Source of the DNA: Coriaria nepalensis
Lineage: Eukaryota > Streptophyta > Magnoliopsida > Cucurbitales > Coriariaceae
Direction of reading: 5' to 3'
Length of the DNA stretch: 64,000 bases
Assembly: GCA_027186245.1 (NCBI GenBank)
Contig: CP114495.1
Coordinates: forward strand, 6,153,001-6,217,000
Shown piece by piece: positions 45,253 through 57,500 of the stretch (its first letter is position 1; every line of letters begins with the position of its first letter). The notes under the pieces are model-generated. The model saw nothing but the letters and a program-made list of their open reading frames with translations. It was not told the DNA's origin and did not search any database. The translations under genes and the position numbers were made by a program.

Positions 45253-47195
45253 GGTATAGATTTTGTAAGATATAATTCTATTTGTAACTACTAATGATAA
45301 AATTATTTTTTCAATAATAGTAAAGGCATTCATCCATTGATCATGTTTATTAATTTTGTTGCAATTAATATCTTATGTTCTATAAATACATATCATGATA
45401 AAGTCTGGTATCTTAAGTTATGCACTTTGGGAACCATGATCGAGATAATGCTTAAAGCTTAAATACACGAATTGTTCATTGTTATAGGATCCAAGAATGG
45501 ACATCGATGATCTTAATAGAGAATCATATAGTTCATCACCAAAAGTGCTTAGAGTAGCTGATCTCATGCCCATTTGTGTTGTAGAACATCATGATGATTA
45601 TGTGGGTGACACTTAGAAAATTCTCAATTGTAAATAATACTGATTTTTAATGTGAATTATGAAGTGACTATATTACATGTGGTCCTTAGATCTTAGATTG
45701 CCATGATGTCTTAGGTGCCGTGTTTTATACTTTAAAATCATTCCAATTAGTACTAGCCAATGGATAACACGGGGTAAACTATTGGGTATAAAATGTTGTA
45801 TATGAAGGTTATGAGTGATGAAGAGGGAATTCATCGCTTCTGTATTTGGAAATAAGTCCCATGAGTTGTATAATTTATTGAATAATGATATTCTTGCAAG
45901 GTAGTAAGGTATGAAAAAAGTTTCATTAAATCCATTGTCTATATTCATTAAAGATATAACAATTCATAGAATATTTCTATTAGGGCCTAACAGTTAAACT
46001 ATGCCATAAGATAAATTATGACATTGGCTAGATGGAAGGATCGTTATTGTACAGTTTCTAGTTACAACATGTTCTTTTAGAAGATGGTTACATCTCGGGT
46101 AGCTTTGACATTTTGCTAGAAGTCAATCTTTGGTTAAAGGTGTAAGTTAATTAATCTTAAAATAATTGAATTAACTATTTTATTTAAAAGGTATTTTAAA
46201 GCTAAATAAATCTAATTATGAATTAGATAAAATCATAACGTGTTATGAGATCCTTCTACCAATGTGATATAGAACCTAATCGGTCATATGCATTAAAGGT
46301 CAGACCTAACTAACTTAAGTTTTCTATGTGGATAAGGAAAACAGACTATTTTGATTTTAGGAGTAAAATTGTAATTTATCTTACTGTATGACTATAAGGG
46401 TAAAATGGTAAATTATTAATTTATTAAATCTAATATTGTGCAACTATACTAGAATAACGAAGCATGAAATTAATTGAATTATAAATTAATAATGTACATC
46501 GAGATCATTTATTTAATTATAAAAATGTTTCGATGTCCATACCTAGCAATTAGACATTAAAGGGTTAATGAGTTAATTTAGTAATTGGATTTCATAGGCT
46601 AAATTAATCAAAGTGTTGACTAAAACACTTGGACTAACAACCAATAACAAGGCCATCCATACAAAATCAATGAGTTTGACTCATTGTTTCTTTAATTTGT
46701 TTAAGAAAAGCAAATGCTATAAGAAAACCTAATGCTATTAGGGAATCTGAGACCTAATGGAGTATTATAAATACTCTATTAAGGTGTAAAAAATCATAAG
46801 CTTTGACATGCCTCTTTGGCAAATCCATGGTGTGAGAAAGTGAGACTTTCCTTTTCCTTTCCGAGAGATCTTTGAATCATGTGATAATCTTAGAGTAGAA
46901 AATCAACCGAGCGAATTGAAATGCATGAATTATGATTAGAGGGTTTACATTTAGGCACTTCAATCTTCCTGTTGAATTTGGCCATGATGAAGGAGCAAAG
47001 AGGTTTATTCAATTTTGTATTAAGAACATTGAGTTTTCTTAATCTTAATCTTTTAGTTTTCTATAACTTTTCTATGCTTTCCGATAAATATATATTTATA
47101 TGATCGATCTTAATGTATGACTTTGAGCGTGATCTATGTTTCAATTAAAATTTAAAAAATTTTAAATTACCACTTTCATTTATGGATTACTTGTA
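45253..47195 (+). mobile_element. Copia LTR, + orientation, inserted in the gypsy linker
   Basis: Begins near tgggtatagattttgtaag and ends near tggattacttgta. Along its length it matches the reverse complement of 33583-35633, for example catgataaagtctggta and gaatcatgtgataatcttag. No pol sequence is attached on either side, so it is a solo LTR, possibly lacking the first 25-40 bp of the family LTR. Confidence 0.75.
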
Positions 47196-47224
47196 GACTA
47201 ATAGTTAACTCTTTGCATGAAAAA

Positions 47225-47606
47225 AAAAGATGATGGGGAATCGACTTGGCTAATATAGCCCAATCCCAAATCACCTAAAGAACCAATGACCGACAGACCG
47301 CCATCACCAATTGTTGAAAATGAGATTTTGATCGATACGATCCCCTTTTGGCCAGACTACAATACTGATACTCTGCCTGTCGATTTTCAAGCTGATTTAC
47401 GAATCTCACAAGAAAGTACAAATATCAGTGAACATGTGACAACCGTCTTAGAATTGCCACCACTACCACAACCGTCTGAAAATGTTAGTTCGGTTGAAGT
47501 GGTAGTAGAAGCCGTGGCTCAGAAAAAGTCATCTTCGAAAAACCTATCGAGCAAATGTCTTGTCACATCAAACCCCTTTATATTAAAGTCTACCTTGAAG
47601 GGGTAC
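47225..47606 (+). pseudogene. Gypsy linker and start of the aspartic protease
   Basis: Open from 47286 to 47612 (starting MTDRPPSPIVENEILIDTIP, Pro/Ser/Glu-rich), then in another frame KPLYIKVYLEGV, the strand preceding the protease active site. It is interrupted at 47607 by a solo LTR. The continuation at 49078 is VPISWTMVNNGEAINILPSP, where the family's D(N/G)GA active site is NNGE, so the catalytic Asp is lost. Confidence 0.75.
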
Positions 47607-49077
47607 TATTGATGCCAATTTTTATGGTGACGACCGATCACCCGTGGAAGAGGTAGCCAGCTGCGAGGGGAGAATCATGGGTTGTTATGATCCCTATGAT
47701 ATTACATTGACACGCTGAAAGATGTGATGAAATGCGGGCATGCCAGGAGTATAGAAATACTCTGAGTGAACTAATCTAACTAAAGCTTATAAATGGGGTA
47801 ACTTAAAGTGTTGGAAATCTTAATAATTGCATATAAGGTAAACCAATAATATAGATTAAAGCTTGTAAATGAAAAATAATCTGATTACTAATAAAGCGAT
47901 TGAAGCAGAATGGAAAGCTCAAAAGGTTCTAATATTCTTTAATATTGAATCTACTAAGCAAAGAAACCATCAAACGTACATGACAGTTTCAAAAATGGTA
48001 AAAAGGAATTTAACATCGGATAAATGCTCAAACAAAGTATATAAGCGAAAGTCTACAGAGCAAAACATAATAACTACTAAAGCTGAATACTTCATTAAGT
48101 ATATGACTTACAATGAAGAAACTTAAAGGAAAAGCAAACGAATCTACTAAAGGATCGGATGACAAAACATTGAGTTGGAAGAGTGCCTCTAAGGCAAAAA
48201 ATTATCCTTGGAAGGATTTCTTCAAGTTTTTGAGCCTCAAATGATCTTTAGAGCGTTGAGCCTCGGAAGAGAGAATTCACCATTGGGGTTGTTTGAGGGG
48301 TGTTGTGTGATTTTTGTATGGTTGTTGTGTGATTGATGTTTTGTTGTGTGTCTTTTCACTTGGCAGGGAGTGCTATTTATAGTCAGTGGGTGAATAGGGT
48401 GGTAAGGCGGTAGAAGGATCTATAATTTTCCGGAAAAGCCTCTCTAGTTCAGATATTATGGTTTAGTCCTCGAAAAGTCCCTGAAATTGCTAAAAATCCC
48501 CTTGAATTGGTCAAAGTTCTCTCCTTATATGCATATTAGTCCTTGACTTTTGTGGATTTATCCCTAGATGTTGCAAAAGTCTCATTCAATTTTGTAGAAA
48601 TACCCCCAAAAAAGTCTATAAGAGGACTAAATTACAAGGAATATCATTAAAATATACCCTGAAGAGGCCAAAATAAGACAATCTAGTGTACAAGGGGAAC
48701 CAAAATCCAAATTTTCTGATTTTTAAACCTATTCCATGATTATCTATTAAGATTTTATGTCAACTAGGCTTCCATAGGTCAGCCTATTGGGTTGGTCGAC
48801 TTGGCCGAAACCTAGCCTATTCTGGCCTATTCTGGCCATCGGTCTTTTTGATGGTTGATTTTTGTATTTTCTTGTTAGGATATTCTTCCCTAACATTCTC
48901 TTGCAAAAATAAAAAGTTCTTGCAATAATTGGCTAGTCGGCATATTTTGGCCAATTTAGGCATGTTTCGGCCTACTTAAACCTATATGCCTCCTTTTTTA
49001 GCTGATCCGAGTAACTTTTTTTAGGCTTCTTTTCTCGTCATCTAAAATTTTCCAAAAATATAATTTTGGCATCAACA
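47607..49077 (-). mobile_element. Solo LTR (TGTTGATGCC type) splitting the protease
   Basis: On - it starts TGTTGATGCCAAAATTATAT (49077) and ends TTGGCATCAATA (47607), matching terminal repeats with CA decayed to TA. Flanks ggtac (47602-47606) and tgtac (49078-49082) form a 5-bp target duplication with one change, and removing the LTR rejoins the protease frame. A TATA box (CTATAAATA, -) lies near 48370. No internal retroelement genes; the frame at 47869-48126 is unassigned. Confidence 0.85.
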
Positions 49078-49440
49078 TGTACCAATCAGCTGGACAATGG
49101 TTAATAATGGAGAGGCAATCAATATCCTACCATCACCCATGATGAAAGTGTTGGTACATGTACCATCACCCATGTGGTTGCCTTCTTGTGATGGATATGA
49201 CCTCCTCCTACAATATGTTATTTAGAAGAGACTGGATGCATTTCAACTTCTTCCTCTTGTCTTCTTTGCATGAGGCTCTATTATTCTGGAATGGGTATAA
49301 GGTGGAAACTGTCAAAGCCACTTCACATATAGTAGATGCCATGTTCTGCGACAAAAGTGTTGGTCTTATCACAATAGTAAAAGCTGATGGCCAGGTAGTT
49401 TGAACTGTGTCAATGTCTAAGCCACCCTTGAAATAAGCTA
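49078..49440 (+). pseudogene. Gypsy protease, second part
   Basis: Continues from 47606: NNGEAINILPSPMMKVL, then SSYNMLFRRDWMHFN (family SYN.LLGRDW.H) and SSLHEALLFWNGYKVETVKA. This is the C-terminal half of the retropepsin and the linker to RT. The frame changes at least once. The stretch 49441-49885 that follows holds no recognised motif. Confidence 0.8.
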
Positions 49441-49889
49441 AGAGTGAACAAGTTGGTTAGACTTTAGCCCTTATTCTATTTCATTCGGTCCTGGCTAGAT
49501 CGAGAATCGAAGAGGTCCAATGATTGTTTTGATGAGCAGCCAAACTCAACACCAGTCATAATGACCGTTGGAAGGAAATATTTGGTCTTGAAAATGGAGT
49601 ATCTCAACCGCCGAATAAAAGAACTGGATGAAGGTCTGACTACGGATCATTTAGATCTCGCTCCAACTAAGTAAGATGATTTAAAAACCTATGTACAAGA
49701 TTAATTAATCGAAATAAATATAGGATCGGCCTAGCACCCTTGACCAATATATATTTGTAGGTTTCTATCTGTATATATACAAAGCGAAATGATAAAGTTA
49801 TTGTCAGCTTATTCTGATTGTTTCGCATAGGATTATGACGAAATGCATGAACTTGATTGGTCTTTGGAAGAGCATCAATTATCAATTAA

Positions 49890-50870
49890 GATCGGGTATA
49901 GACCTTACCAGAGTCACCTTGGCATTTATCGACTAAGGTAACTTAGAAAGTAAGAGAGGAAGTGGAGTGGCTCCATGAAGTTGGCTTCATTCAAACTTAA
50001 AGGCATTCCGAGTGGATGTCCAACATCATATTTAGAGTCAAGAAGATTTCCAAGTTGAGGACATGTATTGGCTTATGGAACCTAAATTTAGCCACTATAA
50101 AGGATAAATATCCTCTCCCGATAGTGGACTAAGTGGTAAACGAAGCAGTCATACATGTACTCTTGTGATTCTTGGATGGCCACCCTAGATATAATCAAAT
50201 TTTCATAGCTAAAGAGTATGCCCATAAGACATCATTTGGATGTTTAAGCCCATCTACATAAGAATAAAAAGGAGCTCCAATATTTCCTTAGCCAAATCAA
50301 TTTCATAAAAAGGTTTATTTCAAATATGGTTGGGAAGACAAGGCTCTTCAGCTCATTTGGATGATAGGGTATCATAAGGCATTCGACTACATAAATAAGT
50401 ATTTGGGTAGTTCACTAGTACTTGCTCCGCCAAGAATAGGTTGACTAATGATATTATGTCTCGCCGCCTACCACCGAATCGGTAGGCAACCTCTTAGCAT
50501 CAGAAAATGATGCAAACCATTAGTAGGCCACTTACTACCTCAGTCGAGTACTGACTCATATTGAGGTATGATACTCTTCTATTGAAAAATTATGTCAGGC
50601 TTTATATTTTGTTGTGACAAAGCTAAGACATTATATGTTGAATGCCCAAGTACTCGTAATAGCCTAAACCAATCTCATAAAATATATTTTATTTGGACCT
50701 ATTCTCAAAGGGCTGTTAGAAAATGGGCCTTAGCATTGGCCAAGTTTAGCTTGTAGTATAGTCCTTCATAAATCGATCAAAGGGTTAGAACTTGTTGATT
50801 TTCTTGCAAATCACCCTTCTAAACTTTTGCTAAATGGTTGTTATAATACATTATAAGTACTAGCTGTCGA
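49890..50870 (+). pseudogene. Gypsy reverse transcriptase and first RNase H
   Basis: RT begins EEVEWLHEVGFIQT, then SEWMSNIIFRVKKISKLRTC, KDKYPLPIVD, LDGHPRYNQIFIAKEYAHKT. The catalytic YxDD region is not found: sequence after about 50270 is scrambled or deleted. RNase H traces follow, including IKGLELVDFLANHPSKLL near 50775-50830, the usual end of the RNase H-aRH linker (KGQALADFLA.HP in the family). Many stops. Family: non-chromovirus Tat. Confidence 0.85.
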
Positions 50871-50879
50871 ATAGCGCAC

Positions 50880-51270
50880 ATGGGAATTATACTTTAACTT
50901 ATCTAGTACTGAGAATATGGCTGGGCCAGGGTCTCTATTAAGTAGTTTGAAGGAGAATACAGTACATGATAATTCCAGTTTAATTTCACTTGCATGAATA
51001 ATAAAAAGAAATATGAAGTTTTGATTAAAGGCTTGGAAATTTTTCTAAAGTTGGGCGGCACTCATGTCACAATCTTTAGTGACTCACAACTAGTCATCAA
51101 ATAGGTGTCATGGGATAATAAATGCACTAACCCCAAGTTGACTGATTATTTGGTTGTGGCCATTTTATTCCTAGATGAATTTAAGAGAATAGACATTGAA
51201 TCACATGCCTAAGTTATTCAATGCAGAAACCAACGGTATGGCGCAATTAGCATTCTGTTTAAGCATATTA
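50880..51270 (+). pseudogene. Second (archaeal-type) RNase H of a Tat element
   Basis: Reads WELYFNLSS, then NNKKKYEVLIKGLEI-like text and LKLGGTHVTIFSDSQLVIK with a stop. In the family this is YF(D)GS....N.A(E)YEA...GL..A...G......DS.L(V/I), a second RNase H between RNase H and integrase that marks the Tat lineage. The catalytic Asp of YFDGS is Asn here. Confidence 0.75.
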
Positions 51271-51429
51271 TAGGGAACATCTAGAATAGTGATCGTCTAA
51301 AAATGGAGTCATCATGTTTTTGCTTCTAGACATACCTAGTTTTCTATATTTAATGGTGAATACTGCTCATTCAATATCTCTAGAATTTGAATGGGATCTT
51401 TCTAGTCAAAATCCATTGATTTGCTTAAT

Positions 51430-52386
51430 TATATTGTTATAGTGGACGAGCAGTATTTCCAAGGTCAGGACGATTTGCTGCTTTGGTGCTTTGGATTTTC
51501 ATAAAGCTTAGGATTATGGTTCGCATCAAGCCGAACATAAAATGTGTTGGATGATTAGACGTTGAATGCATTGCATTGGCTTCTATTGGCTGGGCATTAT
51601 AAAATATTGCAATATTTATTCTAAGGGATGTAAAAGCTATCAAAGGTGTGGACAAATTCAGAAACAACCTGTGTTGAACATGCAACCAATCATCATTCCA
51701 TGACCATTCGTAAGATGGGCAATTGATGCAATCAACCAAATTTATTGAGAGTCAAGTAAGCATCACATGCAAATTCTGGTCGCTACAGGTTACTTCACCA
51801 AATGGGTAGAAGGTTGTCCATTGAAAAGATTAACTAAAGCTGAAGTCATTGAATTTCTAAAGGAAATGATTATTTTTCGGTTGAGTGTCCTAGAGACCAC
51901 AACTACTGACAATGTCGTAGTCCTTACCAGAAGCCTATTGGCCGATCTCTCTGAGGAGCATAGCTTCAAGTTGAACACTTTAACACCGTATTACACTTAG
52001 GCTAATGGCCAGGCCGAGTCGACAAACAAGGTAATTATAAGTTGGATTGAGAAGATGATCAAGGAGAATCCAACGTCATGGCACAACCTCTTATGGCCAA
52101 CTTTGTGGGTCTGCTGGATGTTGTTTTGCCCATGAAAATTCAACAAAAATCTTTGAGGAGTGCTCTCTAAAATGATTTAACTCCTTTCAAGTATTCCAAG
52201 TCCACACTTATTGAGTTTGAAGATTCATAAGGGGAACTGCAAGCACTGGATGCTTTAACGGTCTATAAAATAGAGTTTTTAAGGCTTACAAAAAATGGTG
52301 AAAGCCAAAAAGTTCGCAATTAGTGATTTTGTTTGGAAAGTACTTCTTCCAAATAGAGAAACAAGTACATCTAAGTTAGTAAACGA
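51430..52386 (+). pseudogene. Gypsy integrase core, first part
   Basis: Longest open part 51767-52000: ILVATGYFTKWVEGCPLKRL, TKAEVIEFLKEMI, then DNVVVLTRSLLADLSEEHSF and LNTLTPYYT, a stop, ANGQAESTNKVII and WIEKMIKENPTSWH. These are the D (V(A)xxYFTKWVE), second D (TDN) and E (NGQ.E) blocks of the DDE core. Near 52310-52360 comes KKFAISDFVWKVLLPNRETS, the start of the C-terminal domain, cut at 52387 by a copia LTR. Confidence 0.9.
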
Positions 52387-54209
52387 ATGTACGCATATGA
52401 TAGAATAAACACAATTGAAATATTTAAAATTTTATCCGGATCACATCCTCACATGAACAGTTTCTATTTGGACCGATCATATAATGATTATATTACATGA
52501 AATTTATTTTACAGAAAACACAATAAATCACATATTATCAAAGTTTAAGGAAAGGGAACATGTCTTTTGATTTATAGAACTCTTCTTCAATAAAGAATGA
52601 GAAAGAGTCTCTTTTCTCTATTTGCATTTCGGCTAGGAGGCTCGTGTGAGCAATTCTTTTATTTCAGCCACCATATGCCTTGTATTTATAGGCAAAGACT
52701 AGGTCATACTTTCCTAATCTCATTAAGAATCCTAGTTACCTTAAAACACAAAAGTGAGATGGGCTAAAGCCCATTCAATGATTGGCAACCATAGGTCATA
52801 CCTATGGATTAATTAATCAACATTTTGATTAATTTTTACCCATGAAAATTCAATTAATGATCCAAACCATTAACCATTTAATGTCTGATTAATAATTATG
52901 AAATTTTAGTACCATTTTATAATTAAATAAAAGTTCTTCTGTAACTAATTAATTTCCAATTAATTCAATGCCACACTTAATTGTGCTAGCAGAGCTGTAT
53001 GACATTAAATTAACAAATGAATAATTACCATTTTCACCTTACAATCAAACTATAGGTCAAATTACCATTTTAGCCCTAAAATGGTTTTGGTATGCTTTTC
53101 CATTTTCTCCGACAAAACTTTAACATGTTACTATGACCCTTATGTGTGTGACCTATTAGGTTTTATATCATGCCAGTAATAGGATTTCATAAATGCCTTT
53201 TATGATATTATTTAATTCCAAATTAAATTTGTTTAATTGAAAACAATCTTTTAATCATGTCATGATTAATTAACTTTAATCATCTTCTACATAGGAGAGG
53301 AGAAGTACCATCTTCCAAAGTAACCTTTCTGTGACTAACATATACTTACAATAACTCGATTCATCTTAAGGCATAGATTTAACTATTAAACCCTAATAGA
53401 GAAATCGTCTAAACCATAATTCCTTCATCAAACATCAACAATAGATTAACAGAAACACTCCTTTCAAAATATACTACTTTGTAAAGATTCATTGTTCAAT
53501 AAAGTATATAATCCATAGGACCTTATATCAAATATGGAAGTGGTTGATTCCCTCTTGATAAGTCATAATCCTCGCACAATACTTCATACCTAATGGTTCA
53601 CACTGTATTCACCCATGGCTAGGGCTAATATGAATGATGCCAAAATATGAAGTTAAGTACTCAAAGAATACCGAGATGTTTTAAGTCGGAGGATCACATG
53701 TAAAATAGTCATTAGAAAATTCTCATTAACACTGGATATTAATTACCATTAAAAATTATCTAAGTGTCACGTTCAACACCCTTAGTCTCTACCAAGCACT
53801 CACACAATCATCGTGGTGTTCTACTAACACCGCTGGCTGTGAGATTGGCATCCCAAACAGTTAGGTAATAAACTACATGATTGTCTATCCAGATCAATCG
53901 ATGTCCATTCTCGAGATCCTATGACAATGAACCATTTGTATCTTAAGAGCTTATAGTGGCGTGAGTCTCTACTATATGATGTCTATCATGGTCTCCAGAG
54001 TGTATAGCTCAAGTTACTAGACTTTATCATGATATGCATATATAGAGCATATAATATTAATTCCAACAAAATGAATGAACATGATAAATAATAATTGACT
54101 TTTCATTAAGGACAAAACAATGTCTCGCTAATATCTATAAAAAGATAGTATCACATAATATATTTACCCCATCAGATCAAATTTGATTGGCTTGATGAGC
54201 ATACACTTT
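52387..54209 (-). mobile_element. Copia LTR inserted in the integrase C-terminal domain
   Basis: On - it begins near TGTATGCTCATCAAGCC (about 54200) and ends near 52387. It is related to the LTR at 33583-35633. The flanking integrase frame resumes directly at about 54210 with WAPNCERQF, so it is a solo LTR inside gypsy. The target duplication is too decayed to fix. The part from 52946 on is repeated at 55034-56300 by a tandem duplication. Confidence 0.75.
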
Positions 54210-54500
54210 TAATGGGCCCCTAATTGTGAAAGACAATTTTGCGTGCGAGAAGTCTTTTCAAATAACGCTTTTGTAAGTCTAGAGGGTATGATGCATTATA
54301 AGTTACTAATTGGTTTTTACCTCAAGCATTGCACCCCAAGGTTGTTTGCAACTCCATTGAATAAAAGTGCAGTATTTAGTAATTCGTTCATGGATGAGAA
54401 GTGTGAAAATATTAAAAACAATAAAGAGAGCAACGACAATATATCAAAGAGTTTTCTAAATATCGGCTCGCCGGCCGACTCAATAAAAGGTATCAAATAA
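54210..54500 (+). pseudogene. Gypsy integrase C-terminal end
   Basis: After the LTR the frame reads WAPNCERQFCVREVFSNNAF, SLEGMMHYKLLIGFYLKHCT, matching the W.PNWEGPY.V..(V)...A(Y).L...(G) ...NG.YLK.Y(Y)P end of plant gypsy integrases. It ends at a stop near 54500. A second copy is at 56330-56591. Confidence 0.75.
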
Positions 54501-54539
54501 TGATCCTTGACTAACCAACAGTCTCATAGTCATGTAATA

Positions 54540-57500
54540 AGATTCCTCACAAAAGTAAAATGCAAAATAATAAGGGATTCTAAACATCATCAAGTGAGAA
54601 CATCTTAATGGCCTCCCATGTATTTCTAGCCTCTTAAGATCTCAATCCACCTCCTTAATGACCATCACCTATCTTAGTACCTAGCCACCTAGTCTCACAA
54701 TAGTTTGAGATAATGGACAACTCATCCTCATAACTAGTAGTTGTCTATAGTCCGTAACCTCTCATCTAGCTCTCTAACTCGCTGCTCGCATTCAGCTTCA
54801 GTGGCCTTCTTGTTCTTCACCATCTCCACCTAGAAAGATAGCTCGGCTGCAATAATATCATATGCAATCTTCTGCTCAATGTAGGATGTGCACTAAGTGA
54901 ATAGTCAAATATGGGATCAGGCTACGTGGTCAATCTCAAGTTTAAGATTTCTCAAACCTTCACTGAGGGCCACTAGCAAGACCACCTGAGTAAGAAGCCT
55001 GTCAATCTCTGCCAAGGCATTAAGGTTTATAATGTAATTAATTTCCAATTTATTTAATGCCACACTTAGTTGTGCTAGCAGAGTTTCATGATATTAAATT
55101 AATAAATTAATAATTACCATTTTCACCTTATAGTTAAACTATAGGTCAAATTACCATTTTACTCCTAAAATGGTTTTGGTATGCTTTTCCATTTTCTTCG
55201 ACAAAACTTTAACATGTTACTATGAACCTTATGTGTGTGACCGATTAGGTTTTATATCATGCCGGTAGCAGGATTTCATAAACACCTTTTATGATATTAT
55301 TTAATTCTAAATTAAATTTGTTTAATTGAAAACAATATTTCAATCATGTCATGATTAATTAACTTTAATCATCTTCTACACATGAGAGGAGAAGTACCAT
55401 CTTCTAAAGTAACTTTTTTGTGACTACCGTATACTTACAATAACCCGATTCATTTTAAAGCATAGATTTAACTATTAAACCCTAATAGAGAAATCATCTA
55501 AAACATAATGCCTTCATCAAACATCAACAATAGATTTATAGAAACTCATTTCAAAACATACTACTTTGAAAAGATTCCTTGTTCAATAAAGTATATAATC
55601 CATAGGACCTTATATCAAATATGGAAGGGGTTGTTTCCCTCTTAACAAGTCATAATCCTCGCACAATACTTCATACCTAATGGTTCAGACTGTGTTCACC
55701 CATAGCTAGGGCTAATATGAATGATGTCAAAATATGAAACTATGTACACAAAGAAAACCGTGGTGTTTTAAGTCGGAGGATCACATGTAAAATAGTCATT
55801 AAAAAAATTCTCATTAACACTGGATATTAATTACTATTAAGAATTATCTAAGTGTCACGTTTAACACCCTTAGTCTCTACTAAGCGTCCACAAAATCCTC
55901 ATGGTGTTCTACTAACACCCCTAGCTATGAGATTGGCATCCCAAACAGTTAGGTAATGAACTACATGATTGTTTATCCGGATCAATCGATGTCCTTTATC
56001 GAGATCCTATGAAAATTAACCATTTGTATCTTAAGAGCTTATAGCGACTTAAGTCTCTACTAGCTTGATTTCTATCATGGTCTTCAGAGTGTATAACTCA
56101 AGTTACTAGACTTTATCATGATATGCATATATAGAACATATAATATTAATTCTAATTAAATAAATGAACATGATAAATAATAATTTACTTTCATTAATGA
56201 CAAAATAAGTCTTGCTAATATCTATATAAATATAGTATCACATAATATATTTACCCCCATCGGATCAAATTTGATTGGCTTGATGAGCATACATTTTTCA
56301 TGGGCCCCTAATTGTGAAAGACAATTTTGCGTGTGAGAAGTCTTTTCAAATAATGATTTCATAAGTCTAGAGGGTATGATGCATTATAAGCTACTAATTG
56401 GTTTTTACCTCAAGCATTGCACCCCGATGTTGTTCGCAACTCCATTGAATAAAAGTCTAGTATTTAGTAATTCGTTCATGGATGAGAAGTGTGAAAATAT
56501 TAAAAACAATAAAGAGAGCAACGACAATATATTAAAGAATTTTCTAAATATCGGCTCGCCGGCCGACTCAATAAAATATATCAAAGAATGACCCTTGGTC
56601 GACCAAAAGTCTCATAGTCATGTAATAAGAGTCCTAACAAAAGTAAAATGCAAAATAATAAGGGATTCTAAACATCATCAAGTGAGAACATCTTAATGGC
56701 CTCCCATGTATTTCTAGCCTCTTAAGATCTCAATCCACCTCCTTAATGACCGTCACCCATCTTAGTACCTAACTACCTAGTCTTACAATAGTTTGAGATA
56801 ATGGACAACTCATCCTCATAACTAGTAGGTGTCTATAGTCCGTAATCTCTCATCTAGTTGTCTAACTCGCTGCTCGCATTCAGCTTCAATGGCCTTTTTG
56901 TTCTTCGCCATCTTCACCTAGAAAGATAGCTCAGCTGCAATAATATCATATGCAATATTCTGCTCAATGCAGGATGTGCACTAAGCGAATTGTCAAATAT
57001 GGGATCTGGATATGTGGTCAAATCTCACATTTAAGAGTCCTCAAACCTTCACTAAGGCCACTGGCAAGACCACCTGAGTAAGAAGCCTGTCAATCTCTAC
57101 TAGGGCATTAAGGTTCATAACGACATCAACAACAGCCTGGCTTAGGAACTTGCTTAGACGGTTGATAACGGTCACTATGTTTTGAGAAGTGGACATCTCC
57201 TATTGAGTGGGAAGCCAAATTGGTAGACCAACTCATCAGATCAAGAGCTTCCTGTATGATCTCTTTGGTATCCATCTCAATAGGAGGAGAAGTCCCTTGT
57301 GATACAGTACAGAGTTAAGCTAAGAAACTATAGGTGTAAGAAGAAATCAATAAATCTAGATATAGAGACTAGCTTGATCAATAGCTCCTCAATGGGATGC
57401 TCATTAGTAGGTGGTAGCTCCTCCATCTCAATAGCATGGATAGGACTCTTAATAGCCATGTCAGTCCTGGCATCACTCAACCCAACCTCATCGCCTAATA

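Larger units (their letters stand above)
52946..57121. repeat. 2.09-kb tandem segmental duplication
   Basis: Unit A, about 52946-55033, and unit B, about 55034-57121, align throughout at a constant offset of about 2,088 bp. The junction is ggcattaaggtttataatg joined to taattaatttcc. Each unit contains most of the copia LTR, the integrase end and a coiled-coil part of the antisense PMD gene. The copies differ by scattered substitutions, so the duplication happened after the LTR insertion but is not recent. Confidence 0.95.
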
